Assembly: GCA_001818435.1 (NCBI GenBank)
Contig: MHKO01000018.1
Coordinates: 5,849 to 13,837, forward strand
Length of the DNA stretch: 7,989 nucleotides
Direction of reading: 5' to 3'
Source of the DNA: Candidatus Komeilibacteria bacterium RIFCSPLOWO2_02_FULL_48_11
GTDB taxonomy: Bacteria > Patescibacteriota > Patescibacteriia > UBA2169
A model generated the notes under the pieces. That model worked only from the letters and a program-made list of their open reading frames with translations, was not told the origin of the DNA and made no database searches. The translations under genes were made by a program, and so were the position numbers. Position 1 is the stretch's first letter. Every line of letters begins with the position of its first letter. Of this stretch, positions 1 through 5,087 are shown in pieces.

Positions 1-263
1 TCCACCCGACTTTTGTGTATGAATCACTTTGGGATTTGGCAGTATTCGCCTTTTTGTTGCGGTTGTTTTTAAAGAATCGCAAAAAAAGCGGTTCTATTTT
101 TTGGTTGTATTTTGTTTTGTACCCTTTAGGGCGGTTGGGGGTTGAATTTTTGCGCGTTAATGCTACGCCGCTCATTTTTGGCGCGCGTTTGCCGCTGTTA
201 GTAAGCGCGATTCTTGTTGTAGTCGGCGCCGCCATGTCCTGGCGCTCATTCAGGAGGGCGTGA
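1..263 (+). CDS. lgt: Prolipoprotein diacylglyceryl transferase, C-terminal part (5' end outside window)
   Basis: The first complete codon is at 3-5, and the visible part ends with TGA at 261-263. It begins with HPTFVYES, the equivalent of the HPTQLYE-type motif of Lgt. Three hydrophobic stretches follow, with the family's R-x-G-VEFLR motif between them (LGRLGVEFLR) and a G-x-RLPLLVS segment before the last membrane helix. Lgt is an inner-membrane enzyme that moves diacylglycerol from phosphatidylglycerol to the lipobox cysteine of prolipoproteins. About 86 residues are visible of a protein that is usually 250-300 long, so the catalytic core lies upstream. A GTG at 15 inside the fragment is not a real start, because the reading frame and homology run through it. 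The gene converges with the sugar transferase on its right. Confidence 0.85.
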   Translation, partial: HPTFVYESLWDLAVFAFLLRLFLKNRKKSGSIFWLYFVLYPLGRLGVEFLRVNATPLIFGARLPLLVSAILVVVGAAMSWRSFRRA

Positions 264-272
264 AATAAAATA

Positions 273-289
273 AAAGCCAGTTTGGCTTT
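273..289 (+). terminator. Short hairpin after lgt, possible weak terminator
   Basis: AAAGCCA (273-279) pairs with TGGCTTT (283-289) around a 3-nt loop, 10 nt after the lgt stop. The T-rich tail (TTTCTT) is short. It may end lgt transcription, but the GC content is low and the call is tentative. Confidence 0.4.
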
Positions 290-293
290 CTTG

Positions 294-346
294 TAATCCA
301 GCACCTTTTCGTAAAGTATCGGACCCGGCGAAAAGGTGCTGGATTA
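294..346. repeat. Palindromic repeat, copy A (GCACCTTTT/AAAAGGTGC family)
   Basis: Arms TAATCCAGCACCTTTTCG (294-311) and CGAAAAGGTGCTGGATTA (329-346) are perfect 18-bp inverted repeats around 17 nt. The right arm contains the stop codon of the minus-strand sugar transferase (344-346). The site lies between convergent genes, where a bidirectional terminator would be expected. However, no T-run follows either arm, and the A/T tract is inside the stem. The core matches the elements at 1132-1221 and 6408-6447. Confidence 0.8.
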
Positions 347-997
347 TAGCCCTTGGCCTTTGATCATAAACCAAAGCGATTTACAGAGAATGCCGATGTC
401 TTTAAAAATAAGCCGCGCCCCGCGGCGCTGGCGGCAGAAATTAATGTAATCATTATCTAGTTTTTGTTCGCCGCCCCAGGCCGGAGCGTCTAATTTATGG
501 AGTTGAACCGGGCCGGTTAAACCGGCTTTTATGATTTTTTTTCTGTAAAAACCGCGGGCAATTTCTTTCTGATAATCAACCGGATTCCAGGGCCGGGGAC
601 CAACCAAGCTCATGCCGCCAACAAAAACATTCCAAAATTGAGGCAGCTCATCAAGATAAAATTTTTTTAGTATTTTTCCCGTTTCAGTTAAATTATCGCC
701 ATTACGTTCCAGTGGTTTGGTGTGGACGATTTGGCCGTTGGCGCGCAGGGGCTCGTAGGCTGAAACTTTAAAAATACGGAATTTTCGAAAAGTAAAGGGC
801 TGGCCTTGTGAAACGCGCGTTTCAATATAGAAAATCGGCCCTTGGGATATTTTAACGAAAAAACCTTCTATTTTGATAAGAAGGCTGATGAGTAGAAAGA
901 GGGGAGAGAGAATAATAAGCGCCAACCCCGAGACAACTATATCAAAGACCCTCTTGGCTTTAGGAATTGGCAACACGTCGTTTGGGTAGTGCTCCAT
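344..997 (-). CDS. Bacterial sugar-phosphate transferase (WcaJ/PglC-type, PF02397 family)
   Basis: A 217-residue protein. Family knowledge: these monotopic membrane enzymes move a phosphosugar from a nucleotide sugar to undecaprenyl phosphate, the first step of exopolysaccharide or glycan synthesis. Seen here: KRVFDIVVSGLALIILSPLF (residues 15-34) is the reentrant membrane helix with its KR-x-FD start. FRKFRIFK (70-77) is equivalent to the KFR-T/S-M segment. LTETGKILKK (103-112) leads into LDELPQFWNV (115-124), whose Asp-Glu pair (116-117) is the expected catalytic dyad. MSLVGPRP (129-136) and AGLTGPVQL (158-166) are the remaining family blocks. The length fits a catalytic domain alone, without the extra N-terminal membrane domain of WcaJ. 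The start ATG (995-997) lies 20 nt after tRNA-Asp on the same strand and has no Shine-Dalgarno. Sugar specificity cannot be read. Confidence 0.88.
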   Translation of the reverse strand: MEHYPNDVLPIPKAKRVFDIVVSGLALIILSPLFLLISLLIKIEGFFVKISQGPIFYIETRVSQGQPFTFRKFRIFKVSAYEPLRANGQIVHTKPLERNGDNLTETGKILKKFYLDELPQFWNVFVGGMSLVGPRPWNPVDYQKEIARGFYRKKIIKAGLTGPVQLHKLDAPAWGGEQKLDNDYINFCRQRRGARLIFKDIGILCKSLWFMIKGQGL

Positions 998-1017
998 AGC
1001 ATAGTTTTAATAATTGG

Positions 1018-1091
1018 CGGGGACGGCGGGACTCGAACCCGTGACCTTCTGCGTGACAGGCAGACGCTCTAACCAGCTGAGCTACGCCCCC
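1018..1091 (-). tRNA. tRNA-Asp (anticodon GUC)
   Basis: On the minus strand the acceptor GGGGGCG (1085-1091) pairs with CGTCCCC (1019-1025; one G-T pair), with discriminator G at 1018. The D arm is GCTC/GAGC. The anticodon stem is TCTGC/GCAGA with loop CTGTCAC, giving GTC. The T arm is ACGGG-TTCGAGT-CCCGC, with an A-C mismatch at its outer pair. CCA is encoded (1015-1017). A promoter lies just upstream. No terminator separates it from the sugar transferase 20 nt downstream, so co-transcription followed by 3' processing is likely. Confidence 0.95.
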
Positions 1092-1104
1092 TCATTACTT
1101 GAAC

Positions 1105-1133
1105 AGCATAACAGAAAGTTCTGGTAATTTCAA
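1105..1133 (-). promoter_or_regulatory. Promoter of tRNA-Asp
   Basis: Minus strand: -35 TTGAAA (1128-1133), 17-bp spacer, -10 TATGCT (1105-1110). The predicted transcription start is near 1098, 7 nt before the mature tRNA 5' end. The -35 box overlaps the outer end of the palindromic repeat arm at 1132-1147. Confidence 0.65.
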
Positions 1134-1221
1134 TCCCACACCTTTTTATTTTTATCAAGACTTTATCAAATAATAGACATAAACCGCCTTTGGCAGCAAC
1201 AGCTGAAAAAGGTGCGGGATT
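1132..1221. repeat. Palindromic repeat, copy B, between divergent tRNA promoters
   Basis: The left arm AATCCCACACCTTTTT (1132-1147) and right arm AAAAAGGTGCGGGATT (1206-1221) are inverted copies with one mismatch (A-C), 58 nt apart. Each arm ends with GGGATT pointing outward, towards a tRNA gene. The left arm runs into the tRNA-Asp -35 box. The right arm ends 2 nt before the possible -35 box of the tRNA-Ser unit. The 58-nt interior holds no gene that I can see. Confidence 0.75.
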
Positions 1222-1223
1222 TA

Positions 1224-1253
1224 TGGACAAAATAAGACAAAAGTGCTACTTTT
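1224..1253 (+). promoter_or_regulatory. Possible promoter of the nested tRNA-Ser unit
   Basis: -35 TGGACA (1224-1229), 18-bp spacer, weak -10 TACTTT (1248-1253). The start would fall near 1260, 10 nt before the outer tRNA-like 5' end. The -10 box is poor. The call relies partly on its placement right after a repeat arm, as at three other promoters in the window. A better -10 (TATTCT, 1253-1258) has no -35 at normal spacing. Confidence 0.35.
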
Positions 1254-1269
1254 ATTCTGTTTATGACAC

Positions 1270-1425
1270 GGAGAGGTGGCTGAGTGGTCGATCCCGCAGC
1301 AAAGTGGTGGGTTGGCAGAGTGGTCGAATGCACTGGTCTTGAAAACCAGAGTACCTACAAAGGTACCGGAGGTTCGAATCCTCCACCCACCGCTTTGGTG
1401 CGGGACGAATCCCACCCTCTCCGCC
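1270..1425 (+). pseudogene. Outer tRNA-Ser-like frame interrupted by a complete tRNA-Ser
   Basis: The 5' end GGAGAGG (1270-1276), TG, then GCTGAGTGGTCGA (1279-1291) reads as the acceptor, positions 8-9 and D arm of a tRNA-Ser. At the far end, CGAATCCCAC (1406-1415) followed by CCTCTCC (1416-1422), G and CC reads as the T loop and 3' T stem plus a fully complementary 7-bp acceptor strand. The anticodon and variable arms of this outer tRNA are missing. In their place stands CCCGCAGCAAAG (1293-1304) pairing with CTTTGGTGCGGG (1393-1404), 11 of 12 pairs, holding the inner tRNA at its tip. The outer T loop would be GACGAAT rather than TTCGAAT, with a bulged T stem, so it is probably not a working tRNA. 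The preserved acceptor pairing suggests the fold still forms. Confidence 0.75.
1306..1392 (+). tRNA. tRNA-Ser (anticodon UGA), nested inside another tRNA-Ser
   Basis: The 87-nt class II tRNA is complete. Acceptor GGTGGGT (1306-1312) pairs with ACCCACC (1385-1391), with discriminator G at 1392. The D stem is GCA/TGC. The anticodon stem is CTGGT/ACCAG with loop CTTGAAA, giving TGA (1340-1342). The long variable arm is GTACC (1351-1355) / GGTAC (1362-1366). The T arm is GGAGG-TTCGAAT-CCTCC (1368-1384). CCA is not encoded (CT follows G73), unlike tRNA-Asp in this window. It is enclosed by a 12-13 bp stem and the ends of a second tRNA-Ser. Confidence 0.95.
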
Positions 1426-1430
1426 TTAAT

Positions 1431-1461
1431 AAAACCGCTCGCCGAATCGGCGAGCGGTTTT
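1431..1461. terminator. Bidirectional intrinsic terminator between tRNA-Ser and the repeat protein
   Basis: CCGCTCGCCGA (1435-1445) and TCGGCGAGCGG (1447-1457) form a GC-rich stem. AAAA flanks it on the left and TTTT on the right, so it is built to stop transcription from the tRNA unit (+) and from the 738-residue protein gene (-), which ends at 1473. Confidence 0.85.
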
Positions 1462-1472
1462 AGGTTTAAATT

Positions 1473-3689
1473 TTACTTATTCAGCAAGGCCCGGGTGGCC
1501 GGGCCAACGATTCCTACTTGTTCCAGCTTATGATTTTTTTGGTAGAGCTTAACCGCGGCCAGGGTTTGGACACCGAAAAAGCCGGTAATCGGGCCAGAGT
1601 AAACTTTCTCGGCAGTCAGGCGCTTTTGCAGTTCAGTGGCATCAGCGCCCTTGGAGCCAACTGTGAGCTGGCGGGTGAATTTGTAAGATACCGTGGCTCC
1701 GGCCACTGCTGGTAGTGTTGTGGGTTTAGGAGTTGGCGGAGTCACAGTCGAAGCAGATGGGGTGGCGGTTGTTGCGGGACTATTCGGTGTTACTGCTGGC
1801 GGCTCAATAACCAAGACGTTCAAATGGGCGCAGTCACTTGAGACAGCCGCGCTGCAAATGGCTACCACGACCGAGCCTGTTTTCGGTCCGCCGGTCAAAG
1901 TAATAGCGCTATTGCTTATGCTTACTGTCAGGACTTCAGGTTTGGAATTATAGGCCTCTTGCAAGCCGCCACCAGCGCTGTAATAACCCACAATTTTCAG
2001 GCTCTCTCCGGCTTTCATGGTGATGTTATTACGGCTCAATGTTAAAGGCGAGGTGTAGGCTACAGTGGTGATGTAGAGGCTGGCGCAAGTGGTCGAGGCA
2101 GCGGCATCGCAGATTTTTACAACCGACGTGCCATCGTCCTTGCCGCCCACCAAGGTTACTGTTTTACCACTGACGCTGGCAATAACCACGGTGGGGTTGG
2201 TGTTGGAATCAATTGCATAGGTTTTGGCTGCTGAACCACCGGAAATCGCGACAGTTTTTACCTGTCCGGGTTTGAGTGACAAGTTGGTCTGGCTCAAAGT
2301 GATTGGAGTGGCCAGAACCACCGGTATGTCAGTAGTGGTGACCAGGAGGTCGGCACAGGTCGGGCCCGGGGTGGCGGAGCAGGTGTTAATCCTGGTGGTG
2401 CCCAAAGTAGGCTTGGCTGTAATGGAGATAGTGTTGTTGCTGATGGCCACATTGGCGATATCCGGGTTGGAGATAGAGTAAATAAAGTAATTACTGCCAA
2501 TGCCGCCGTAAACGGAAACATTAACGTTTTGGCCGTTGTTGAGCTTAATGTCGGTTTGGGTGAAGGAAACGGGCGTGCCCGAGGAATTAGTGGCCACCGT
2601 AACATAGACAGTGCCGCAAATGCCGCTCTTGGCCAGGGAACAGATGGAAATCTGGCCAGTGCCGGAAGTGTTGGAGCCGATAAATGAGATATTATTCTTG
2701 CTGATGCCCACCGAAACAACCGTGGGGTTGGAATTGGAGGAAACAAAGTAGTTGTCTCCGGCATCACCCGAGGCGGTTATGGAGACGCTCTGACCGTAGT
2801 TCAGAAAAACAGTATCTTGGCTGAATTTAATTTCCGAAGTTGTGGCGGCGTCAGTTGTGGTGGATACATACAAGCTGGCGCAGACAGCAGTGTCATTTCT
2901 GGAGCAGATGGTGATAGTGGAAGAGCCGGTGCTTTCGCCGTAAAGAGTCAGGGTGCTCGACTCGCCGCTAATGCTCGGAGTAACAGCATTGGGGTTGGAG
3001 TTGGCCGAAATAGTAAAACCGTTGCGGCTATTGGCGTAATTGATGGCGATATTAGCTGTCTGGCCCGATTTGAGCGACACGTTGTTCTGGCTGAAAGTAA
3101 TGGCTGCTTGCGTTTGCGTTCCAACCTGGAAAGAAATAGTTCCACAACCGGCTGTGCCGGCGCAGACTGTCAAGTTACCAGTACCCGCGGCTTTGCCGGT
3201 CAGGGTTAAGGTATTGCCGCTCACTGTGGCTCCCAGCGCGGCCTGGTTTGAGTTGAAAGAAATTATTGGCGCGTTGGAGGCGTTAATCGTTAAGCTTTCA
3301 TTGACTGAGAGCGAGGCGCTTGTCTGGCTAAGCGAAAGAGTGCTGGCGTAAGAGGGCCAGTTGGCAGTTGATGACTGCTGGTTATTGATGACAACGTAAG
3401 CTTGTACTCCGGCCGGGATGCTGTAAGCGCCGCTGGAAATGGTTATTGAGTAGTTGCCGTTAGCATCAGTGGTGCTAAAAGGCATCGAGGTCGGGAAAGT
3501 GCTGCCTGGCGGATAAAAACCAAGCTGTATGGTGCTATTGGGGTCGCCGGAAACGCGGGCCGTGACCACATCACCGCTCACCAGAGTAAGCACCAGGGCA
3601 GCCGGAGCCGCCGCGCGCGCGGTTGCGGCCAAAGCCCCTAGGCAAAAGCCAGCCATTAATAAAAGTAAAGAAACTTTTTGTATTTTCAT
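1473..3689 (-). CDS. Secreted repeat protein with six Cys-paired Ig-like repeats and a C-terminal peptidoglycan-binding domain
   Basis: 738 residues. Residues 1-26 (MKIQKVSLLLLMAGFCLGAL followed by an Ala-rich end) are a Sec signal peptide. Residues 27-114 form a beta-rich domain of their own. Six tandem repeats follow at about 115-195, 196-285, 286-372, 373-461, 462-546 and 547-630. Each opens with an (I/L)(T/K)xSQxxxxLxxGQ-like strand, has a SNPxxV-like middle, and closes with a Cys pair: C176/C182, C262/C270, C350/C358, C437/C445, C527/C535, C612/C620. The spacing is 8 in five repeats and 6 in the first. A Thr/Pro linker (631-665) leads to a PG_binding_1-like domain (about 672-736; LTVGSKGADATELQKRL ... 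FGVQTLAAVKLYQ ... GIVGPATRALL). I infer an exported, cell-wall-attached surface protein with likely disulfides. The ligand is unknown. The start ATG (3687-3689) gives a clean signal peptide but has no Shine-Dalgarno. Confidence 0.85.
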   Translation of the reverse strand: MKIQKVSLLLLMAGFCLGALAATARAAAPAALVLTLVSGDVVTARVSGDPNSTIQLGFYPPGSTFPTSMPFSTTDANGNYSITISSGAYSIPAGVQAYVVINNQQSSTANWPSYASTLSLSQTSASLSVNESLTINASNAPIISFNSNQAALGATVSGNTLTLTGKAAGTGNLTVCAGTAGCGTISFQVGTQTQAAITFSQNNVSLKSGQTANIAINYANSRNGFTISANSNPNAVTPSISGESSTLTLYGESTGSSTITICSRNDTAVCASLYVSTTTDAATTSEIKFSQDTVFLNYGQSVSITASGDAGDNYFVSSNSNPTVVSVGISKNNISFIGSNTSGTGQISICSLAKSGICGTVYVTVATNSSGTPVSFTQTDIKLNNGQNVNVSVYGGIGSNYFIYSISNPDIANVAISNNTISITAKPTLGTTRINTCSATPGPTCADLLVTTTDIPVVLATPITLSQTNLSLKPGQVKTVAISGGSAAKTYAIDSNTNPTVVIASVSGKTVTLVGGKDDGTSVVKICDAAASTTCASLYITTVAYTSPLTLSRNNITMKAGESLKIVGYYSAGGGLQEAYNSKPEVLTVSISNSAITLTGGPKTGSVVVAICSAAVSSDCAHLNVLVIEPPAVTPNSPATTATPSASTVTPPTPKPTTLPAVAGATVSYKFTRQLTVGSKGADATELQKRLTAEKVYSGPITGFFGVQTLAAVKLYQKNHKLEQVGIVGPATRALLNK

Positions 3690-3720
3690 AGGTTCAGATG
3701 CGTTAATTATGTTATTTATA

Positions 3721-3759
3721 TTGTATAATAATATACAATATTATACAACTTATTCACAA
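3721..3759 (-). promoter_or_regulatory. AT-rich palindromic operator-like region upstream of the repeat protein
   Basis: TTGTATAATA (3721-3730) and TATTATACAA (3739-3748) are a perfect 10-bp inverted repeat around 8 nt. The spacer adds another ATACAA (3733-3738), so TTGTAT occurs three times. On the minus strand a TTGTGA (3754-3759) stands 18 bp from TATATT (3730-3735). This would make a promoter overlapping the palindrome, about 40 nt upstream of the start codon. The exact promoter boxes are ambiguous because the stretch is so AT-rich. Confidence 0.45.
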
Positions 3760-3778
3760 GGCATATTTCTTAGGCTTT

Positions 3779-3823
3779 AAACCAAAAACTCCGCTCGGCT
3801 TAGGCGAGCGGAGTTTTTGGTTT
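3779..3823 (-). terminator. Terminator of the infC-rpmI-rplT group
   Basis: AAACCAAAAACTCCGCTCG (3779-3797) and CGAGCGGAGTTTTTGGTTT (3805-3823) pair perfectly over 19 bp around a 7-nt loop. It lies 5 nt after the rplT stop. On the minus strand the GC core is followed by TTTTT. The reverse orientation also has TTTTT, but no plus-strand gene runs into it. Confidence 0.85.
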
Positions 3824-3828
3824 CAGAC

Positions 3829-4176
3829 TTATTTGGTTACCTGTTTTACAATTTCAGTAAATACGGCTGGGTCGTTCTCGGCTAAGTCGGCCAATATTTT
3901 GCGGTCAACTTCGATTTGGCGCTTTTTTAGGGCATCAATAAAGCGGTTGTAAGATAAACCATTGGCTCTGGTAGCGGCGTTAATCTTGACCTGCCATAAA
4001 GCGCGGTTAACGCGTTTTTTAACGCGCCGGTCGCGGTAGGCATGGGCGCCGGCCTTGGTCACCGCAGTTTTGGCCAGCTTAATTTTGCTTTTGCGGCCCC
4101 ATTTGAATCCTTTAGCGGCCTTGAGAACGTTAGAGCGGTGTTTAGTGTGATGTGTTCCTCGTTTTACTCTAGGCAT
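3829..4176 (-). CDS. rplT: Large ribosomal subunit protein bL20
   Basis: 115 residues, the usual length. MPRVKRGTHHTKHRSNVLKA is the L20 N-terminal tail that threads into 23S rRNA. The family's KGFKWGRKSKIKLAK segment and RDRRVKKRVNRALWQVKINA block follow. LSYNRFIDALKKRQIEVDRK is the C-terminal globular part. L20 is needed for early assembly of the 50S subunit and in several bacteria represses its own operon. The start ATG (4174-4176) lies inside the end of rpmI (8-nt overlap, ATGCCTAG), and no Shine-Dalgarno precedes it, so translation is probably coupled to rpmI. The terminator at 3779-3823 follows directly. Confidence 0.97.
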   Translation of the reverse strand: MPRVKRGTHHTKHRSNVLKAAKGFKWGRKSKIKLAKTAVTKAGAHAYRDRRVKKRVNRALWQVKINAATRANGLSYNRFIDALKKRQIEVDRKILADLAENDPAVFTEIVKQVTK

Positions 4177-4366
4177 AGGGCAATAATCTTTTAACTGTTC
4201 TAGCGGTCGGTGTTGACAGGGAAACGTCCCGCCGTTTATTCATGGTGGTTTCGCCGCGCTCGCGGGCGTTAAAATGCCCCTGCCCGGCTGCGCGCTTGAT
4301 GGCTTTGCCGCTTGAGGTGATTTTCACTCGCTTGGAAGCTGATTTTTGAGTCTTTAATTTGGGCAT
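4169..4366 (-). CDS. rpmI: Large ribosomal subunit protein bL35
   Basis: 65 residues starting at MPKLKTQKSASKRVKITSSG, the canonical L35 N-terminus. KAIKRAAGQGHFNARERGET and a basic C-terminus ending KRLLPYA follow. The open frame runs nine codons further upstream to another ATG at 4391-4393. Those codons lie in the AAGTTAC-type repeat and are not part of L35, so 4364-4366 is the start. L35 is a small rRNA-binding protein of the 50S subunit. It overlaps rplT by 8 nt. Its own promoter overlaps the infC stop codon, and its roughly 97-nt leader is mostly an inverted heptad repeat. No Shine-Dalgarno is visible. Confidence 0.95.
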   Translation of the reverse strand: MPKLKTQKSASKRVKITSSGKAIKRAAGQGHFNARERGETTMNKRRDVSLSTPTARTVKRLLPYA

Positions 4367-4370
4367 AAAG

Positions 4371-4456
4371 AAGTTACGAGTTTCGAGTTGCAAGTTTCAA
4401 GATTGTTATCTAAATCTTCTCCTTATCTTGTAACTTGAAACTTGTAACTCGAAACT
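4371..4456. repeat. Inverted pair of heptad repeats in the rpmI-rplT leader
   Basis: The left arm (4371-4402) reads AAGTTAC GAGTTTC (14 nt), then GAGTTGC AAGTTTC AAGA: a 7-nt period RAGTTNC ending CAAGA. The right arm (4426-4456) is the inverse, starting TCTTGTAACTTGAAAC. The arms pair over about 31 nt with five mismatches around 23 nt. With the promoter at 4471-4499, the whole hairpin lies in the 5' leader of rpmI and ends 4 nt before its ATG. Confidence 0.85.
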
Positions 4457-4470
4457 GTAATAACCGTTGT

Positions 4471-4499
4471 ATTCTAATCAATAAATATAAACGTGTCAA
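4471..4499 (-). promoter_or_regulatory. Promoter of rpmI-rplT
   Basis: Minus strand: -35 TTGACA (4494-4499, consensus), 17-bp spacer, -10 TAGAAT (4471-4476). The -35 box overlaps the infC stop codon (4496-4498). The start would be near 4464, giving a leader of about 97 nt that contains the heptad hairpin. Confidence 0.75.
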
Positions 4500-5050
4500 G
4501 TCTTGCGCGCTATCACTAATGAGATGCGCCCGCCTTGCTTGGAAAAAGGCTGTTCAACAAAAATATCATTGCCCAAAGTGCGGGCAAACTGCTCCATCTG
4601 CGCCTTGGCTTGGTCGCCATAGCCGCGCTCGCGGCCGCGCAGAACAATCTCAAGCTTGACCTTGTGGCCCTGTTCCAGGAATTTCCGGGCCTGGCTTAAG
4701 CGGGTTTCTTTATCATGGTCGCTGATGCGAAAAGACAAACGGACGCCTTTTAAGGCGACTTTTTTTTGTCTCGCTTTCTGCTTCTGGCGGTGCTTGTTCT
4801 GTTCGTATTGGAATTGGCTGTAGTCAATGATTTTGCAGACCGGTGGATTCAGGTTAGGCTGGACCTCCACCAAATCAAAACCCTGCTCCTGGGCTTGGGC
4901 CACGGCCGCGGACGTGTTCATAACGCCCAAATTTTGGCCGGTTTCATCAATGACCATCACTTGGGGGGCGCGGATTTGGTTGTTGACGTTAAAACGTATC
5001 TGGTATTTAGCCAGTCGTTTGCGGTAAAAAGCCGGAGATCTGCGTTGCAT
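4496..5050 (-). CDS. infC: Translation initiation factor IF-3
   Basis: 184 residues, a normal length. The N-terminal domain (about 16-80) shows YQIRFNVNNQIRAPQVMVID, then LGVMNTSAAVAQAQEQGFDL and VEVQPNLNPPVCKIIDY. The basic linker helix is about 81-97 (EQNKHRQKQKARQKK). The C-terminal domain (98-184) has the KGVRLSFRISDHDKETRLSQ, ARKFLEQGHKVKLEIVLRGR and GGRISLVIARK segments. IF-3 binds the 30S subunit, prevents subunit joining and checks start-codon selection. The start is ATG (5048-5050), not the AUU/AUC that lets IF-3 autoregulate in enterobacteria. No Shine-Dalgarno and no promoter are visible in the 37 nt between it and the tmRNA 3' end, which is almost wholly a heptad repeat. It may be read from the ssrA transcript. 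Confidence 0.97.
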   Translation of the reverse strand: MQRRSPAFYRKRLAKYQIRFNVNNQIRAPQVMVIDETGQNLGVMNTSAAVAQAQEQGFDLVEVQPNLNPPVCKIIDYSQFQYEQNKHRQKQKARQKKVALKGVRLSFRISDHDKETRLSQARKFLEQGHKVKLEIVLRGRERGYGDQAKAQMEQFARTLGNDIFVEQPFSKQGGRISLVIARKT

Positions 5051-5055
5051 AGAGA

Positions 5056-5087
5056 AAGTTTCTAGTTACAAGTTCCGAGTTTCAAGA
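5056..5087 (+). repeat. Single heptad repeat between ssrA and infC
   Basis: AAGTTTC TAGTTAC followed by AAGTTCC GAGTTTC AAGA, 7-nt period, ending CAAGA exactly where the tmRNA CCA end (5088-5090, minus strand) begins. On the minus strand it is the entire spacer and 5' leader in front of infC. Confidence 0.85.

Noticed and set aside
1221..1533. Open frames on both strands across the nested tRNA region (for example 1221-1415 minus and 1276-1533 plus)
   Set aside because: They lie over a clear tRNA and the terminator, and their peptides have no protein-like features.
1518..3351. Several 65-157 codon open frames opposite or shifted within the repeat protein gene
   Set aside because: They are by-products of the repetitive, moderately GC-rich coding sequence; the minus-strand frame has the signal peptide, repeats and PG-binding domain.
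4367..4393. Upstream ATG that would add nine residues to L35
   Set aside because: The extra codons are repeat sequence, while L35 proteins start at MPKLKT; the later ATG is the start.
4435..5065. Open frames on the plus strand and in other frames over infC (4435-4659, 4766-5065, 4827-5027)
   Set aside because: They are antisense to a complete IF-3 gene and resemble no family.
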